A DNA stretch of 64,000 nucleotides from Heterobilharzia americana (taxonomy: Eukaryota; Platyhelminthes; Trematoda; Strigeidida; Schistosomatidae): the NCBI GenBank assembly GCA_944470555.2, contig OX104129.1, positions 67,511,747-67,575,746 of the forward strand, given 5' to 3'. The translations under genes and the position numbers were made by a program. Positions 1 through 12,118 of this stretch are shown here, in pieces (the first letter of the stretch is position 1; each line of letters starts with the position of its first letter). The notes below the pieces were generated by a model. The model saw only the letters and a program-made list of their open reading frames with translations, did no database searches and was not told where the DNA came from.

Positions 1-779
1 GAGATTATAACTACAGAAAAGTAAGAAAATGGACGTAATTCTTCTATATGCCGACCTTGGACTTTACGTATAGGATTACCAATACCACAGCTATGCATAA
101 GTGACCAATTGACACTGGTTTTGAGCTATTCGGCTTGACTGCGAGGAATTGACATGAACAGAGTTGACCAAATAACCCAAGATGAAATTGTTGCTTAACT
201 TGTCTTCTCCTCTGCACAGCCAAGCAAGATTGTGGTTGGAGATGTATTTAGAAACTCTGGTCTTTCTGTAACTCACATACCCAGCTCTACATGATCAGGT
301 AAACTGCTAGACCTACATGAACGTGGCCCCAAAGCGACAGCTTTTCTTTCACACTTGCTCGAAACATCTTTCTGTATAGCTACTGAAAACGATCTGTTTA
401 AAAGCATATTTCGTTTATTTCCATCTGGTTTTACACAAAAAGCTTTCCTTTCGGTTAGTTACCAAGGAAGGAAATTTTTAGAAATTTTTACTTTGTAGTA
501 GAGGATTCTAAAGAAGTTCCTAATGACATTATTCTATTTAGAAAAACAGTAATCATTTATGATCATCGGTTTGGTCTCATCTATCAATAAGTGGCTATTA
601 AAATACCCCAGTAGTTACGCAACACTGGTAAACTGTAACAGGTAGCAATCGAAAGATGACGTGAGCAAGTAGATATGCAGAACCTTTCTAAGATATAGGA
701 ATAAAAGTAATGTAACCTGAGCTACGCATAAAAAAATGTCCATTATATCTTTTTTGCGTACATAGCCATTCACATAGAT
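1..779. other. No gene recognised
   Basis: I see no splice-bounded coding segment, RNA gene or recognisable transposon protein here. The base composition is like that of the rest of the intergenic or intronic DNA. The short open frames on the minus strand show no family motif and are probably chance. Confidence 0.4.
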
Positions 780-1120
780 GGAAGCTACATAACTGAAGTA
801 CATATTGTATTGATTGGTAACCGGATAGCAACCAATTTCATGTTTTCTAGTCCTCAGTGCACACCAAATTCTGTTGATCATATTTGCAATGTGGCCACCA
901 AGCTAAAAGACTCACCATCTCAAGGCAATTTGATAGATGTTAGTTGGTAGGAAGCAATTGGCTGGAAGCCCTACCCGACCCAGGTTTTGTGCTTATTGAC
1001 ACTCATCAGCAAGGTGTGTCTACAACTTTGAGAGAAATGATGTTCCATGTGAATTTCAAACCCGTGTCGCTCAGTGTTGCAGTCAGCAACGTTACCACTG
1101 AGCTATTTTAGGCTGCAGTT
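780..1120 (-). repeat. tRNA-derived SINE, family 2
   Basis: Read on the minus strand, positions 1110 to 1055 contain an A-box-like stretch (ATAGCTCAGTGGTAACG) followed at normal spacing by a B-box-like stretch (GGGTTTGAAAT). This is a decayed tRNA-like pol III promoter. The body runs toward lower coordinates and ends near 800 with a segment about 65 bases long that reappears near 18190-18280 and 22190-22275. The same head is seen near 18065-18130 and 21975-22035. The first 200 bases or so next to the head encode nothing. Ends are approximate because I found no target duplication. Confidence 0.6.
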
Positions 1121-1700
1121 AATTCCCTGTTGAACTGGGTTACATACATTGATTGATCGCTGGAGAGCAAGGACTTTCATGTTGCCTATATATATGAGCG
1201 GACTCTTAAACCTAAGGCTTCACCCTTGAGGATCGCTCAGTTTTTTGGGAAATAAAAGAGAAGCGGCAAAAAAGATAAGAGGTTTGTCGTCAAGTCGAAT
1301 ACATACAAAAGGTGACGGTTTATAAATGTCTTTGGTGACCTTGGTATTCTCTACGCCTTTCTAGAAAACCATTTAGCTAATCTGAGACCCGTGTATATGA
1401 TTACATGGTTTTTCGCGAATGTTCGGCAAGCTATGCTTCTCTGAAAATTCCAGACTTCTTTGCAGAATCGAATAGATATTCTCTCACTCTATAAGACCTT
1501 TTCTAGAATAAGTAACCACAAAGTAGGAATTTTGTTTGAGATCCACTTGGATCTTCTTGATGCGTTTCCTAAAACGGTTCATTCGACATTGTGATGCAGA
1601 AATCTGACAATTCTCCTTACTGTTTAGAAATTATGATTCCATTTCTGATTGCTGTGGGTTGTCCAGCAACACACTAAGTAGTCAGCTGGAGGAAATATCA
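1121..1700. other. Unassigned; possible flank of the gypsy remnant
   Basis: A TATATATA-rich stretch near 1188-1197 is followed by AATAAA near 1250, an LTR-like pairing, but no matching second LTR was seen. The stretch may be the 3' part of the degraded LTR element annotated to its right. No open frame of interest was found. Confidence 0.25.
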
Positions 1701-2580
1701 TTTATTCTGTGGTTATAATGTTTTGATCTTATCTGACTTAAGTGTTTTCTCTGGAACAACTTGCACTTCGTACAGTACTCTTGCAATTGTATGTCTTATT
1801 ACTTCCATTTGCCACGGATTTTTATCCTGGTAGTTTCTGACCATAACCATATCAGCAGTCGTCCCTTTCCGACTTAGTTGTGGGCAGCATAAAAATTCTT
1901 ATTTAGTGAGCAAATATGCTGTCTGTAGGAGATTTCCCATTTGTTGTGTCGGGATTCAGGGTGTTTCTGTAGTTTACAAAAAATCTGTTAATAATGGTGT
2001 TTACCAATCCTTCGCCTTCCCTATTCGTTAAACCACGCTGAAATACATTCACAAATCGTTCTACCTGGTCATTTGATTGTAGGTGATAAAGAGGGAGAAC
2101 TTAAATGCTGGATTACATCTTGTCTGCAAAACTCTGAAAACACCATTGAAGTAAATTGCCTGTCATCATTGGTTACCATGGTTTCAGTGATGGCAAAACA
2201 GCTAAACAAACTAGTCAACTTGGCGATGGCAACTTCTGTGCATCGACAATAATAAGGTATATTTTATCGTATATTGGTCCAGAAAAGTAAACATGAATTT
2301 TTTTTCCCACAAACTTCCTGTAATCGGTCTTAGATATGAAGAAGACTATGATAGATTTCTTGCTGTGAAGATGAATTCAAAACAAGTTTGATATATCTTT
2401 TCAATTTTTTGATCCACATTAGGCTAATATGCGTAGCTACGCTAAAAAGATTTAATCTTGGTTACACCTGGATGGTTTTTATGAAATAAATTCAGTACAT
2501 TTGTCGAAAACTCATTGACACAACAATTCCTTCGCTAAAAATTGTCAAACTTATACTTGGGCTAGATCTTATTACAACAG
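1700..2580 (-). pseudogene. Ty3/gypsy integrase remnant
   Basis: On the minus strand the segment around 2482-2400 translates, with stops, to a His-His-Cys-Cys zinc-finger-like block starting HKNHPGVTK and continuing with Y-A-Y then PNVDQKIE. Further along (2200-2050) come DRQFTSMVFSEFCRQ and a region resembling the integrase core following the second catalytic Asp, then a decayed NxxPxxRxN-type stretch near 1990-1950. This order, zinc finger then core, is that of Ty3/gypsy integrases. Several stop codons and frameshifts make it non-functional. Protease, RT and RNase H parts were not found to the right, so this is probably a truncated old copy. The family name is inferred from pattern only. 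Confidence 0.6.
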
Positions 2581-3004
2581 CAAAAAGTTAAACATTTTCA
2601 TTTGATCAGGATTCAATAGTCAATTATATACTGGTAAATTATTCAAATGAGAGAGTTAAGTCAGTGATGAATATTTCATACAGATCATAATTTATGCATA
2701 CATTGTGCATTTTTCATGATAATGGTAATTCTTGTTTCCTTATTCACACTGCTTTTCAATGAAATATCCTAGATCATTTGTTCAACATAGTTATTAATAA
2801 TTTCTGACGGTCAAGGTTGTTCAAGGTTGTCAATTATGCAAACAAATGTTGATTAGAAAGATAATATTCTTGCATTTCTTTTATTGTTTATATTCAATTA
2901 AATCTTGGAAATTTGAATCGGATCCCTATTCCTCTTTATTTTTAAAATTAGATAGATGAAATATTTTTTAAATCGCATTCACTAAGAAGAAGAGACTAAA
3001 ACTA
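2581..3004. other. No gene recognised
   Basis: AT-rich sequence with a small tandem doublet (tcaaggttgt, 2812-2831). The part nearest 2581 may still belong to the gypsy remnant, upstream of its zinc-finger block. Confidence 0.3.
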
Positions 3005-3799
3005 TGCTCTGGATTCAAAATTACGACTAGAACAGGATGTCTGTTTGGCTTCAAGAAGAACAAATCATGTGCGCCTCAAATTGCGACACTGTGCATCATC
3101 ACAGAACAGAGCATAGAATGGCAGTAAAAAATTAACCTCAACTTCATCCACTTTTAAAAGTCCTCCGACAGCGTCGACAAAGAAGTAAGTTGGTAGGCAG
3201 CTGCTTCAACACCACAGTTATTGTTCCAAAAACATTCATCAACTTCATTCAACAGCTATATGCCATGCTATATGGGCATGCTACATCCCAAGTGATTCTA
3301 AGTGGAAAGCTCAGTGATGATGTCTTTCAAACAAAGACAGGAGTAAAACAAGGCTCCCACCTATTTCCACAGATCATCTTCCTGATTGTGATCGACTCAA
3401 CTGGACTGCATCACGCAATACACAAATTTGAGGAGCTGTGAGAAGATGGGCATACGCTCTCTGACCAACGAAAAAATCATACGAGATTTGGATTTCACCA
3501 ACGACGATGATTTATGTCTAATATCTTATGTCGCACAAACTCGGAGATCTACAGGCAAGACTAACAAGTTGACAGAAGAGGCGAAGCGAGACGAGGCGGA
3601 GCAGTGAAGCAAGACAGGACCTCCTTCACGTGAACGTAGAGAAAACATAGGTGGTGGAGATACCCAACCAAACCAAACCAAATCAAACCGAAACAACAAC
3701 AACGACAACAACAAGCATCAATCACCATCAACGGAAGGAACTGAGAGGAAGTACTCTCTTTCATCTACCTCTCTATCTAGGCAGTATCGTCTCAATTAC

Positions 3800-3836
3800 A
3801 GGTGGTGGTGGTGGTGGCGGCGGCGGCGGCGGCGAT
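3800..3836 (+). repeat. GGT/GGC triplet repeat inside element A1
   Basis: A run of GGT then GGC triplets that would encode polyglycine. The sister copy near 11405-11420 has only about five such triplets, so the array grew after the copies separated. Confidence 0.85.
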
Positions 3837-4269
3837 GGCACACATGAAGATGACAAAGCAGCCAGACTCAGAAACACAGCAACACAGGACTTCCTTCATC
3901 AATCTGAAATAATCAGTGTGCAGATCTACTACACTCCAATCCACTCAACTCCACTCCACTCAGCATAAAAAGTGAACAACATCCAGATTGTCAACACAAA
4001 TCCAGTCAACTCACTCAGTCCTTCCAATATCATGCTTGAGAGAATTGGTGGCGCGTCATGAAAAGCATCTCCAACAAACTACAGACATACATCCCATCAA
4101 CAGCTGCCACCACTCACACCCACACCCACACCCACACTCACTCGACACTGACACTGACACTGAAGATCGATCAGATCACCAGAATAATAAGAATAAGCAA
4201 CAAGGAATACACTGTTGCCGACAACGAAGCAACCAAGAACCTATCGTCAAACAAACATACAGGAGGACG

Positions 4270-4325
4270 TGGAGATGGACTGAATTGAATTGAATTGGAT
4301 TGAATTGGATTGGATTGGATTGTAC
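4270..4325 (+). repeat. GATTG/GAATT pentamer array in element A1
   Basis: A tandem array of GAATT and GATTG units. It sits where other copies have the codons for D-W-I-G-H. The sister copy (11857-11897) has fewer units. A second 5-base array (CCAGA, 4376-4400) lies just downstream, and a CCACAC hexamer array lies at 4112-4138. Confidence 0.8.
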
Positions 4326-4607
4326 ATAGACTGAGGAGACGGTTTGGGGGACATCACGCATCAGATCAGGCTAGGCCAGGCCAGACCAGACCAGACCAGG
4401 CTGTCGAGTGAAAGCCACATGGGATGTGATGAGTTGGGTGTCCGAGTTGAGGGTGACAATGGGGGGGGGGATGATGTGAGGAAGAAATGAATGCTTGTAG
4501 GCAGTGGTGGAGCCAGGTTGAAAAGACTGCATTGGGTAGAGTGAAATGTCGTCTTGGTACTGAATCTCTATGTTTTACTAGGGAATCCAAAAGACAAATA
4601 ATAATAA

Positions 4608-5379
4608 TAAGGAAAATTTGAACTTGAAAGCTCTATTTCGTTAATTCACCAGTCTTTCTCCTTCTAATATATTCGTCCTGTCTTCATGTCAACAATCAGA
4701 CGTGGTAATATTTGTTTCATTCTTTGTTTTGGCTGGTTATCATCTATCTACTTCAACATGTGTTCATGATAGTAAATTTCATTCTATGCACGATGCATCA
4801 ATTTTGTAATCGTGCCACATTCCATATGGTTCATATTTTTACCATCTTATAATGTTGCATGAACTTACTAATTTATCACCGCATAGCTTCCTTTTTTTTC
4901 TAAGGAATAATACTAATCAGTTTGGAGGTGTTTTGAGGATTCAATTGATTTCATGATGACATTTAACTCACTGTGAGAACTGATGATTCTGAGTTCGATT
5001 CCCAACGGGTTCATGAATACGCATTACAAAGACTTCTCGTACTAGATAGAAATATCTGTGTAATGCTCGAAGGCTTTCAGTTTTTCTCCCCAAACTGAAT
5101 TTATTCCATGATAACCACCATCTTGATCCTAGTTAGTTGGTATGAAACTGAAGGTGATGCAACAAAAAATGAATTGATCTTATTCTGTTAGATTTATTGT
5201 TTTGAAATTACTGAGTTTCAGTAAAGTAATTTAAATGAACAGACAGTGGACAATCCCTAAAACCTGTACGTTCAGAAAAAATCCGCATAATTTACTGAAT
5301 GAGCTTTTGAACAGAATTTATTGCTTATATTCATATCAAAGTAATCCTATGGCTTTCAAACTTTCTCTATATAGTCCAA
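4608..5379. other. No gene recognised
   Basis: A B-box-like motif (GAGTTCGATTCCC, about 4990-5002) suggests a very decayed tRNA-derived SINE around 4930-5100, but the head and ends are not clear. The last 200 bases may be the outer part of the Penelope copy that follows. Confidence 0.3.
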
Positions 5380-5980
5380 CAATTCATTCATTTATTTAAA
5401 TGGTAGTAAAATTCTTCATATCTCTGGTATAGGTGTTGCATCATTCCTGTTACATGTGTTAGGTGTTGACTTACTGAACATATATTTTGTGATCAATCCC
5501 CCCCCTCCATTTAGCTACATCGAATTTTAGAACTGTCACCCTATCCCACTTCAAAATGTGATTACGAGTCAATGCATGCAGAGCAATAGCCGAGTTTTTC
5601 TCAACATTACTTAGTAAGGTCTATCATTGTGTGGTACGTTAAGTTTTTGTGTTCTACTATTTTAATTAACCGAGATCGGCTACTATGACCTACATACTTG
5701 ACCTCATAATCATTACATGGTATTTGATAGACTAGGTTATTTTTCCTAATTTGCCGTATTATATCTTTTAGCTTGCATCGTTTCTCTCTGACTGAGTTCG
5801 TGGGTTTAAACGCTAACCTAATCCCAGCATTGTTGAGAATTCTACGTAAAATTCCCGATTTACCTTCTTTATACGACAACACTAAAGAAGATTTGAAATT
5901 CCTCTTAGGCATTTTGTAATCACAACTAACATTATCACTCTATCTCTTATCAGTTCCTTATAAACGTTTTAGTATACTCC
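5380..5980 (-). mobile_element. Penelope-like element C1, endonuclease end
   Basis: Read on the minus strand, 5912-5607 stays open for about 100 codons. It shows the RT-endonuclease linker (LRRILNNAGI, then FKPTNSVR) followed by the GIY-YIG start NLVYQIPCNDYEVKYVGHSS and a following Arg and Glu-His (VEHKNLT). This order is diagnostic of the GIY-YIG endonuclease at the C terminus of Penelope-like elements. The catalytic Tyr pair is replaced by VYQ/KYVG, as is usual in the family. The part from 5600 down to 5380 matches the non-coding end seen in other family C copies (7140-7560, 35125-35450). The rest of this copy continues beyond an RTE insertion at 6424-6950. Confidence 0.75.
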
Positions 5981-6434
5981 ACAGGATAGTTCAGAGACTT
6001 GGCGCGTTACGAAAGGGATTTCCAACAAACTACAGACATTCATCAACAACTGTCTACGCTCGCTACTGAAGATCAGATGGATTGCCAGAAAGAATAAGCA
6101 ACAAAGAACTCTGGAAACGAACCAACCAAGAACCTATCGCTCAACAAATATGCACTGGAAGGAAGTGGAGATGGATTGGGCATACAGTGAGAAGGCCGAC
6201 TGGGGACATCACGCATCAGGCCAGGCCGTCGAGTGAAACCCCGATGGGAAGCGACAATTTGGGCGTCCGAGAGTGACATGGAGGAGGTGGTGCGAGGAGG
6301 AAATGACAGCTTATGGGCTGTCGTGGAGCCAGGTCCAAAAGATTTCAGAGAAGAGAGTGGAATGGAGACGTGCTACTGAACCCCTATGTTCCATTAGGAA
6401 CCCAAGGGACTAATAATAATAATACAGGATAGTT
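5981..6434 (+). mobile_element. RTE-type element A2 with 11-bp target duplication, nested in Penelope C1
   Basis: The direct repeat acaggatagtt occurs at 5981-5991 and 6424-6434. Between them lie 432 bases corresponding to only the last part of family A: from the GCGCGTTACGAAAGG block through the IGH(T)VRRPTGDI region and the closing codons for ALCS(I)RNPRD, to an (AAT)n tail. The insertion splits Penelope copy C1, so it is younger. Its 5' truncation point, just upstream of the sequence gagacttggcgcg, is within a few bases of that of copy A3 at 9502-9988. Confidence 0.85.
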
Positions 6435-6950
6435 ATTAGGAATTAGTGTATCTGTGATATATTTGATTTCCATATTTAGGCTTTCCTACTTAATAATCGA
6501 ACTCCTAGGCCGAGTACCTAAACGTTTTATCAAGCCCACTTTGATAGATATAAAGTGAGATGATGTGAAATCTAAGTATCGATTCAAATGTGTTTGTTCC
6601 CTATAAACACTGGTATCTAAGCTTCCACCTTCTCTCCTCTTGATTTTGCAATCCAACATAAGTAATTATCCTTCTTCCTTTTCTTATTCATAAATGAAGT
6701 GGATTGCATCTACTATAGAGTTAGTGTATGTGTGTGAAAGGACCTCTGGATGTGTTTTGATTTCAGCCCAGTAATTGTGTCCTCTACATATTACCACCAT
6801 ACTTTTTAGGTGGGTTGGAATGTTCCCAATGTTATCTGTTCCTAACTGTTCATAAATATGTCTGCTACGATCGGGGATATTAAAGATCCCATCTCTGCTC
6901 CTACTGTTTGTCTTTTTTTCTTTATTGGGAAACATGTTTGTCAGTTAAAT
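6424..6950 (-). mobile_element. Penelope-like element C1, RT C-terminal part
   Basis: The minus strand 6935-6520 reads HTYTNSIVDAIHFIYE, then after a frame break L-M-L-D and NRYLDFTSSH, then KVGLIKRL. These are landmarks of the C-terminal part of Penelope RTs and match copies C3 and C4. The dinucleotide-rich patch at 6724-6736 is at the place where C3 and C4 have a longer (CA)n. This continues the same copy as 5380-5980, split by insertion A2. Confidence 0.7.
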
Positions 6951-7139
6951 CTTGGTATTCATGCAACCAGTCTCAAAATATACACTTTTTTTATTTTTCT
7001 ACGCTCAGAACCATTTCAAATTATTGTGAAGCGTCCATCTCCTTTCCGGAAGAATTTCATCCTCCGTATACCCCCAGGTAATTCATGTATTTCCAGTTGA
7101 TTTGTGATATTTTTCGATAAATTATTAAAATGCTAACAA

Positions 7140-8150
7140 ATGTTCTTAGTTGATTTTGTTCAACCACTTAAAAGGTTTATATAGGTATAATACTTGGGCA
7201 CTATGGTAGAATTTAATTCCATATTACATTTGTTTATTTGATATATAACACACAGTGATACAGTATTATTTACTCGACGACGATGTTTCCAGCATACATT
7301 ATTACTGCTCATAATCATATCAAAGTAATCACAAAGCATTTTCATTTTCTGATTCTTATAGTCACCTCTGTCACCTCACATGAGTAAAGTCTCCCATATC
7401 TCTGATATACGTGTTGCGTCATTCCTATCACATGTGTTGGGTGTTGGTTCACTCGATGAACAAAGATTCACTAATCAATCTCTCCTTTCCCCCCCCCTCT
7501 CTCTCCCTCTCTCTCTCTATCTCCCCACCTTATTATATTGCACTTAGGCATTGTCGTTTCATCCCACACATTCTATTCTATAATTGTGTGCTGTTGCGTG
7601 CACTGCAATAGCCGAGTCTCCTTCTAGATTATTGATCTCATACAGCTCTGCCATTCTACATTCACCTAATTTCCTATATTCCACTATTCTCACTGACCCC
7701 AACTGCCTACTCTCACCTATGTACTTGATCTCACTCACAGTCATTACATGCAATTCAATAGATTACATTATTTTGCTCAACTGGATCTATCGCATCATTA
7801 GTGCAGCTGATAAAGCGTATCTGTGAGTGAGTTTGTAGGTTTGAATGCCTCCCTAATTCCAGTCTTATTGAGAATCCTATGTGATGTTTCCCATGTTCCT
7901 TCCTCATAAATGGTAACACGGTGGAGATTGTGAACTCCTTTCTACTCATGTTGTCCTTATTCTTCGTACTGATGTGACTCTTATTATTTTGTTTCTAGTG
8001 TGTTCTTACGAATTTCTCGATAGAGTGTAGAGGATAATTTAATTATTAAGTATTGGTGTTTCTTTTATGTGTTTTGGTTGCTTGTTTAGGTTCTTGAAGT
8101 GACTAGTCAGCTTTCTAGCTCTGTCATTTAGACATTTGACCTACCCTTCC
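7140..8150 (-). mobile_element. Penelope-like element C2
   Basis: On the minus strand 7949-7755 encodes the linker region (EFTISTVLPFMRKEHGK, later RFISCTNDA, then VEQNNVIY). The endonuclease follows in another frame (EIKYIGESRQ, then VRIVEYRK). The frame change is caused by a 4-base insertion in the codons for the C-x-x-x-Y-I-G segment (tgtGAGTGAGatcaag where other copies have tgtGAGGTcaag-like sequence), and a stop precedes it. The same lesion occurs in C3, C4 and the small piece at 8185-8360. Below 7559 lies the non-coding end region shared with other family C copies, including a CT-rich run near 7494-7522. Confidence 0.75.
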
Positions 8151-8184
8151 TTAACTGACATTGGATGAGATGATCTGAAGTTTG

Positions 8185-8360
8185 GATAACCGCTAACCTA
8201 ACTGACCCCGACTAGCTAGTTTCACCTATGTACTTGACCTCAATCACAGTCATTACATGGGATTTGATTGATTACATTGTTTTACTTAATTGGATCTATC
8301 GGATGCTTAATGCAGCCGACAAAGTTTATCTCTGAGTGAGTTTGTAGGTAGGTTTGAGTG
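8185..8360 (-). mobile_element. Penelope-like fragment, family C
   Basis: About 175 bases covering only the GIY-YIG start on the minus strand (NNVI, then IPCND, then a frameshift before QVHR). It carries the same 4-base insertion as C2, C3 and C4. It lies directly upstream of C2 in the same orientation, so it could be a remnant of a tandem copy. Confidence 0.6.
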
Positions 8361-9304
8361 GCACTCAAAAGGTTGACCAAAGAAGATACTTCCTAGGTAA
8401 TACTTTGGATGCATTTTATAAAATTATGATAAAATTCCACTGCTTCTTGTAGGAAAATATAAATAATGTGTTGCACAAATCAACTATGGTAACTTTTTCT
8501 TAAGCTGAATGCTTACAATGTAAGGTAAACTAGACTTGCCATAACCTGAATGGTGTTGATAAAAAAAATGTCTGGAAAACATTTTCTGCTTTATTTGGAA
8601 TTCGAAATTTGACGAATAATTACTACAGGTTCACTTGTCAACCATCAAATGCATAGAAACCAACAATACCGAAAGTTATTTCATTTCATGAAAAGGATCT
8701 TTCCTGTTTTAAAGGAAACCATGTTAATCACTGAACTTGAAGTGACTGCTGCTCGGTTCTAGATCTCATCAAGAACACTATTACTTACTAAGGTGCAGGT
8801 TAATCCAGTTGATGAGTTTAAACTAGGATGAAACATGTAGCCTGAATTCCTGTGCTAGTCAACACAAGGTGATTTCCACTACATTCATCAAAAGCTTAAA
8901 AATATGTTTACTATGTGAAAGTGTAGACGTAACTAGGATTGATATAACCTGTTAATATGTAAATTCCGAAACATTTTGTTACTTTTTATCGTGCAGCAAT
9001 TTAGAAAGATTCATCTTCTATCACCTAAAGAGTTGTGGCCAAAGAATTAGACTTTTAAGCTTTACAGAGATAGAAGGCATATTCAATGTTATGAATGCAA
9101 ATGTTTGCTGGTATTCCCATCCTTCAAAACTTTGAATAATGTTTTGGTAAAACTTTCCGTTACATCCTCCTCCATATGGGATCTGTATAAACACTCACCC
9201 TCATCTGATCCCATAGTATTGATGAAACTGAACTTAAGAACTGTACCTAGTTTTGTATATCGGCCAAAGTGTGGAATTTTGTTTTTACCACTTGACAGCA
9301 GTTT
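8361..9304. other. No gene recognised
   Basis: No protein motif, repeat copy or splice-bounded segment was recognised in this stretch. Confidence 0.35.
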
Positions 9305-9429
<125 letters not shown>

Positions 9430-9489
9430 ACAGTAATATTATTAACAATCACTGTATTCTAGACAATAACTTTTAGTACAGTTTAGAAT

Positions 9490-10000
9490 TCTCAGTGTAA
9501 TTGTTACTATTATTAGTCCCTTGGGTTCCTAGTGGAACATAGGGGTTCAGTAGCACATCTCCAGTGCACTCTCTTCTCTGAGATCTTTTGAACCTGGTTC
9601 CACGACAGCCCATAAGCTCTCATTTCCCCCCCGCACGATCTCCTCCATGTCACCCTCACCACGGACGTCCAACTCGTCGCTTCCCATGGGGATTCCACTC
9701 GAGGGCCTGACGCGTGATGTCCCAGTCGGCCTTCTCAGTGCATGGCCAATCCATCTCCACTTCCTCCTGCATATTCGTTGGGTGATAGGTTCTTGGCTGT
9801 ATCGTTCTCAGAGCTTCTTGTTGCTTATTCTTTCTGGTCATCTGATCTTCAGTAGCGAGCGTGAGCAGTTGTTGATGAATGTCTGTAGTTTGTTGGAAAT
9901 CCCTTTCGTGACGCGCCAAGTCTCTGAACCGTTACGAAAGGGATTTCCAATAAATAGCAGACATTCATTAACAACTGCTTACGCTCGCTCTCAGTGTAAT
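9490..10000 (-). mobile_element. RTE-type element A3 with 5' inversion and 12-bp target duplication
   Basis: The direct repeat tctcagtgtaat lies at 9490-9501 and 9989-10000. On the minus strand the insert starts from an (AAT)n-like tail at 9502-9512 and contains the last 420 bases of family A, up to the block read as gttcagagacttggcgcg near 9930. The segment 9931-9988 then repeats about 57 bases of that same element in the opposite orientation (compare 9846-9916). The repeat is inside the target duplication, so both parts arrived in one event, as in twin priming by target-primed reverse transcription. The overlap of the two parts is longer than usual for twin priming. Confidence 0.85.
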
Positions 10001-10844
10001 ACTTCAACAAATTTACTTCTTGTACAATATTTTCAAATCAGACAACCATGGCAGTTAAATAATGTTTCTAATAATTGTGCAATAAGCAGTAATATACAAT
10101 GATCAGTTATTTTTGAGTTATCGTGTAGTTCGTGAGTACTTTTTTGCACTGGAAGGTGAAATGAGCACCTGTAAGTCTAGTGTTGGGAATTCTTCTAACT
10201 AGTTACAGCTAACTATTCTTGTAATTTCTATATGATATGCTGTTGTGTACTCAGGAGCCCATTTCTATCTGCTGTTATGTTTACTCATAATTCTGTTGTT
10301 AACTTATCTAGCGATAGGTTGAAGAAACTTCAAGAGTCGACTTGAGCACGTCTTGAGATTTGCTGACGTTTGAATGATTAAAATAATTTAAAAAGGAGAA
10401 GTATGATGAAGAATAAAAACTTTAGTGACACGAAATTTAAGTAGGCCATCTGTAAAGCATAAAGTAGGCGCTGGATACCGATCGAATTCGTTGCTAATAT
10501 TTAGCTGCTGAAACTTAAATCCGTTCATCAATACGTAACACCGTTGGCTTGTACGCCGTGCTGATGATTAATGCCCTGAAGTAGACCGTCTACCTTCTCG
10601 GATTTCCATCGACTGAATATTATTGCCTCATCCTATGTTCACTTCTTGTATAATTTTTACAGATGTAACAAGTTTGGTCACTTGTATGTATATTCCTACA
10701 TCTTTTTAAAAAAAACCCTATTTAGTTACATAGCTATGAATGAGTGACAGAAATATCTCTACGTGATCATTATTGTTCCTTTTGCCAAAGTAAACACAAT
10801 AACAGCTAACATGATTGTAAAATGATACTTTTGTTCATCTTTTG
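10001..10844. other. No gene recognised
   Basis: No protein motif or known repeat copy was recognised. Open frames are short. Confidence 0.35.
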
Positions 10845-12118
10845 AAGTGTCACACAAACCTTTATCAACCTCATTCAACAGCTATACGAAAACACCACAT
10901 GCCGAGTGATTCACAATGGAAAGCTCAGTGATGATGCCTTTCAAACAAAGACAGGAGTAAAACAAGGCTCCCACCTATTTCCACAGATCATCTTCCTGAT
11001 TGTGATCGACTCAACTGGACTGAACCACGCAATACACAAATGTGAGGAGCTGTGAGAAGATGGGCATACGCTCTCTGACCAACGAAAAAATCATACGAGA
11101 TTTGGATTTCACCAACGACGATGATTTATGTCTAATATCTTATGTCGCACAAACTCGGAGATCTACAGGCAAGACTAACAAGTTGACAGAAGAGGCGAAG
11201 CGAGACGAGGCGGAGCAGTGAAGCAAGACAGGACCTCCTTCAGGTGAACGTAGAGAAAACACAGGTGGTCGAGATACCAAACAAAACAAAACAAGGCAAA
11301 ACCCAAACAACAACAACAAGCATCAATCACCATCAACGGAAGGAACTGAGAGGAAGTACTCTCTTTCATCTACCTCTCTATCTAGGCAGTATCGTCTCAA
11401 TTACAGGTGGCGGCGGTGGCACACATGAGGAGGACAAAGCAGCCAGACTCAGAAACACAGCAACACAGGACTTCCTTCATCAATCTGAAATAATCAGTGT
11501 GCAGATCTACTACACTCCAATCCACTCAACTCCACTCCACTCAGCATAAAAAGTGAACAACATCCAGATTGTCAACACAAATCCAGTCAACTCACTCAGT
11601 CCTTCCAATATCATGCTTGAGAGAATTGGTGGCGCGTCATGAAAAGCATCTCCAACAAACTACAGACATACATCCCATCAACAGCTGCCACCACTCACAC
11701 CCACACCCACACCCACACTCACTCGACACTGACACTGACACTGAAGATCGATCAGATCACCAGAATAATAAGAATAAGCAACAAGGAATACACTGTTGCC
11801 GACAACGAAGCAACCAAGAACCTATCGTCAAACAAACATACAGGAGGACGTGGAGATGGACTGAATTGAATTGGACTGGATTGGATTGGATTGTACATAG
11901 ACTGAGGAGACGGTTTGGGGGACATCACGCATCAGATCAGGCTAGGCCAGGCCAGACCAGACCAGACCAGGCTGTCGAGTGAAAGCCACATGGGATTTGA
12001 CGAGTTGGGTGTCCGAGTTGAGGGTGACAATGGGGGGGGGATGATGTGAGGAAGAAATGAATGCTTGTAGGCAGTGGTGGAGCCAGGTTAAGAAGTGATG
12101 ACGTCGTACTGAAGCCCT
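10845..12118 (+). mobile_element. RTE-type retrotransposon A4, fragment
   Basis: It is a close relative of A1 (3190-4550) and begins in the RT domain. It includes the GSHLFPQIIFLIVIDS-type motif, the CCACAC hexamer array and a shorter GATTG array. It lacks most of the last 80 bases of the family: near 12095 the terminal segment is internally deleted, and the sequence then passes directly into an oppositely oriented piece of the same family. Confidence 0.75.

Larger units (their letters stand above)
3005..4607 (+). mobile_element. RTE-type retrotransposon A1, 5'-truncated
   Basis: This is the 3' half of the commonest retroelement in the window (family A). It starts within the RT domain just before the position where intact relatives read AGF(R)xNKSC, passes the QGSHLFPQIIFLIVIDS block (the usual RT motif GxRQGCxLSPxLF) at 3340-3400, and continues through the C-terminal region. 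That region corresponds to LNWIGHTLRR and the terminal Trp-rich segment. It ends in an (AAT)n tail at 4592-4606. Stops and frameshifts are frequent. It is closely similar to 10845-12118 over more than 1.2 kb. Unlike that copy it has a longer GGT/GGC run (3800-3836) and a longer GATTG array (4273-4322). Confidence 0.75.

Noticed and set aside
3651..4293. Overlapping frames with polyglycine and His/Thr-rich runs
   Set aside because: They come from microsatellites and alternative frames of element A1 and recur in A4 without selection on the frame.
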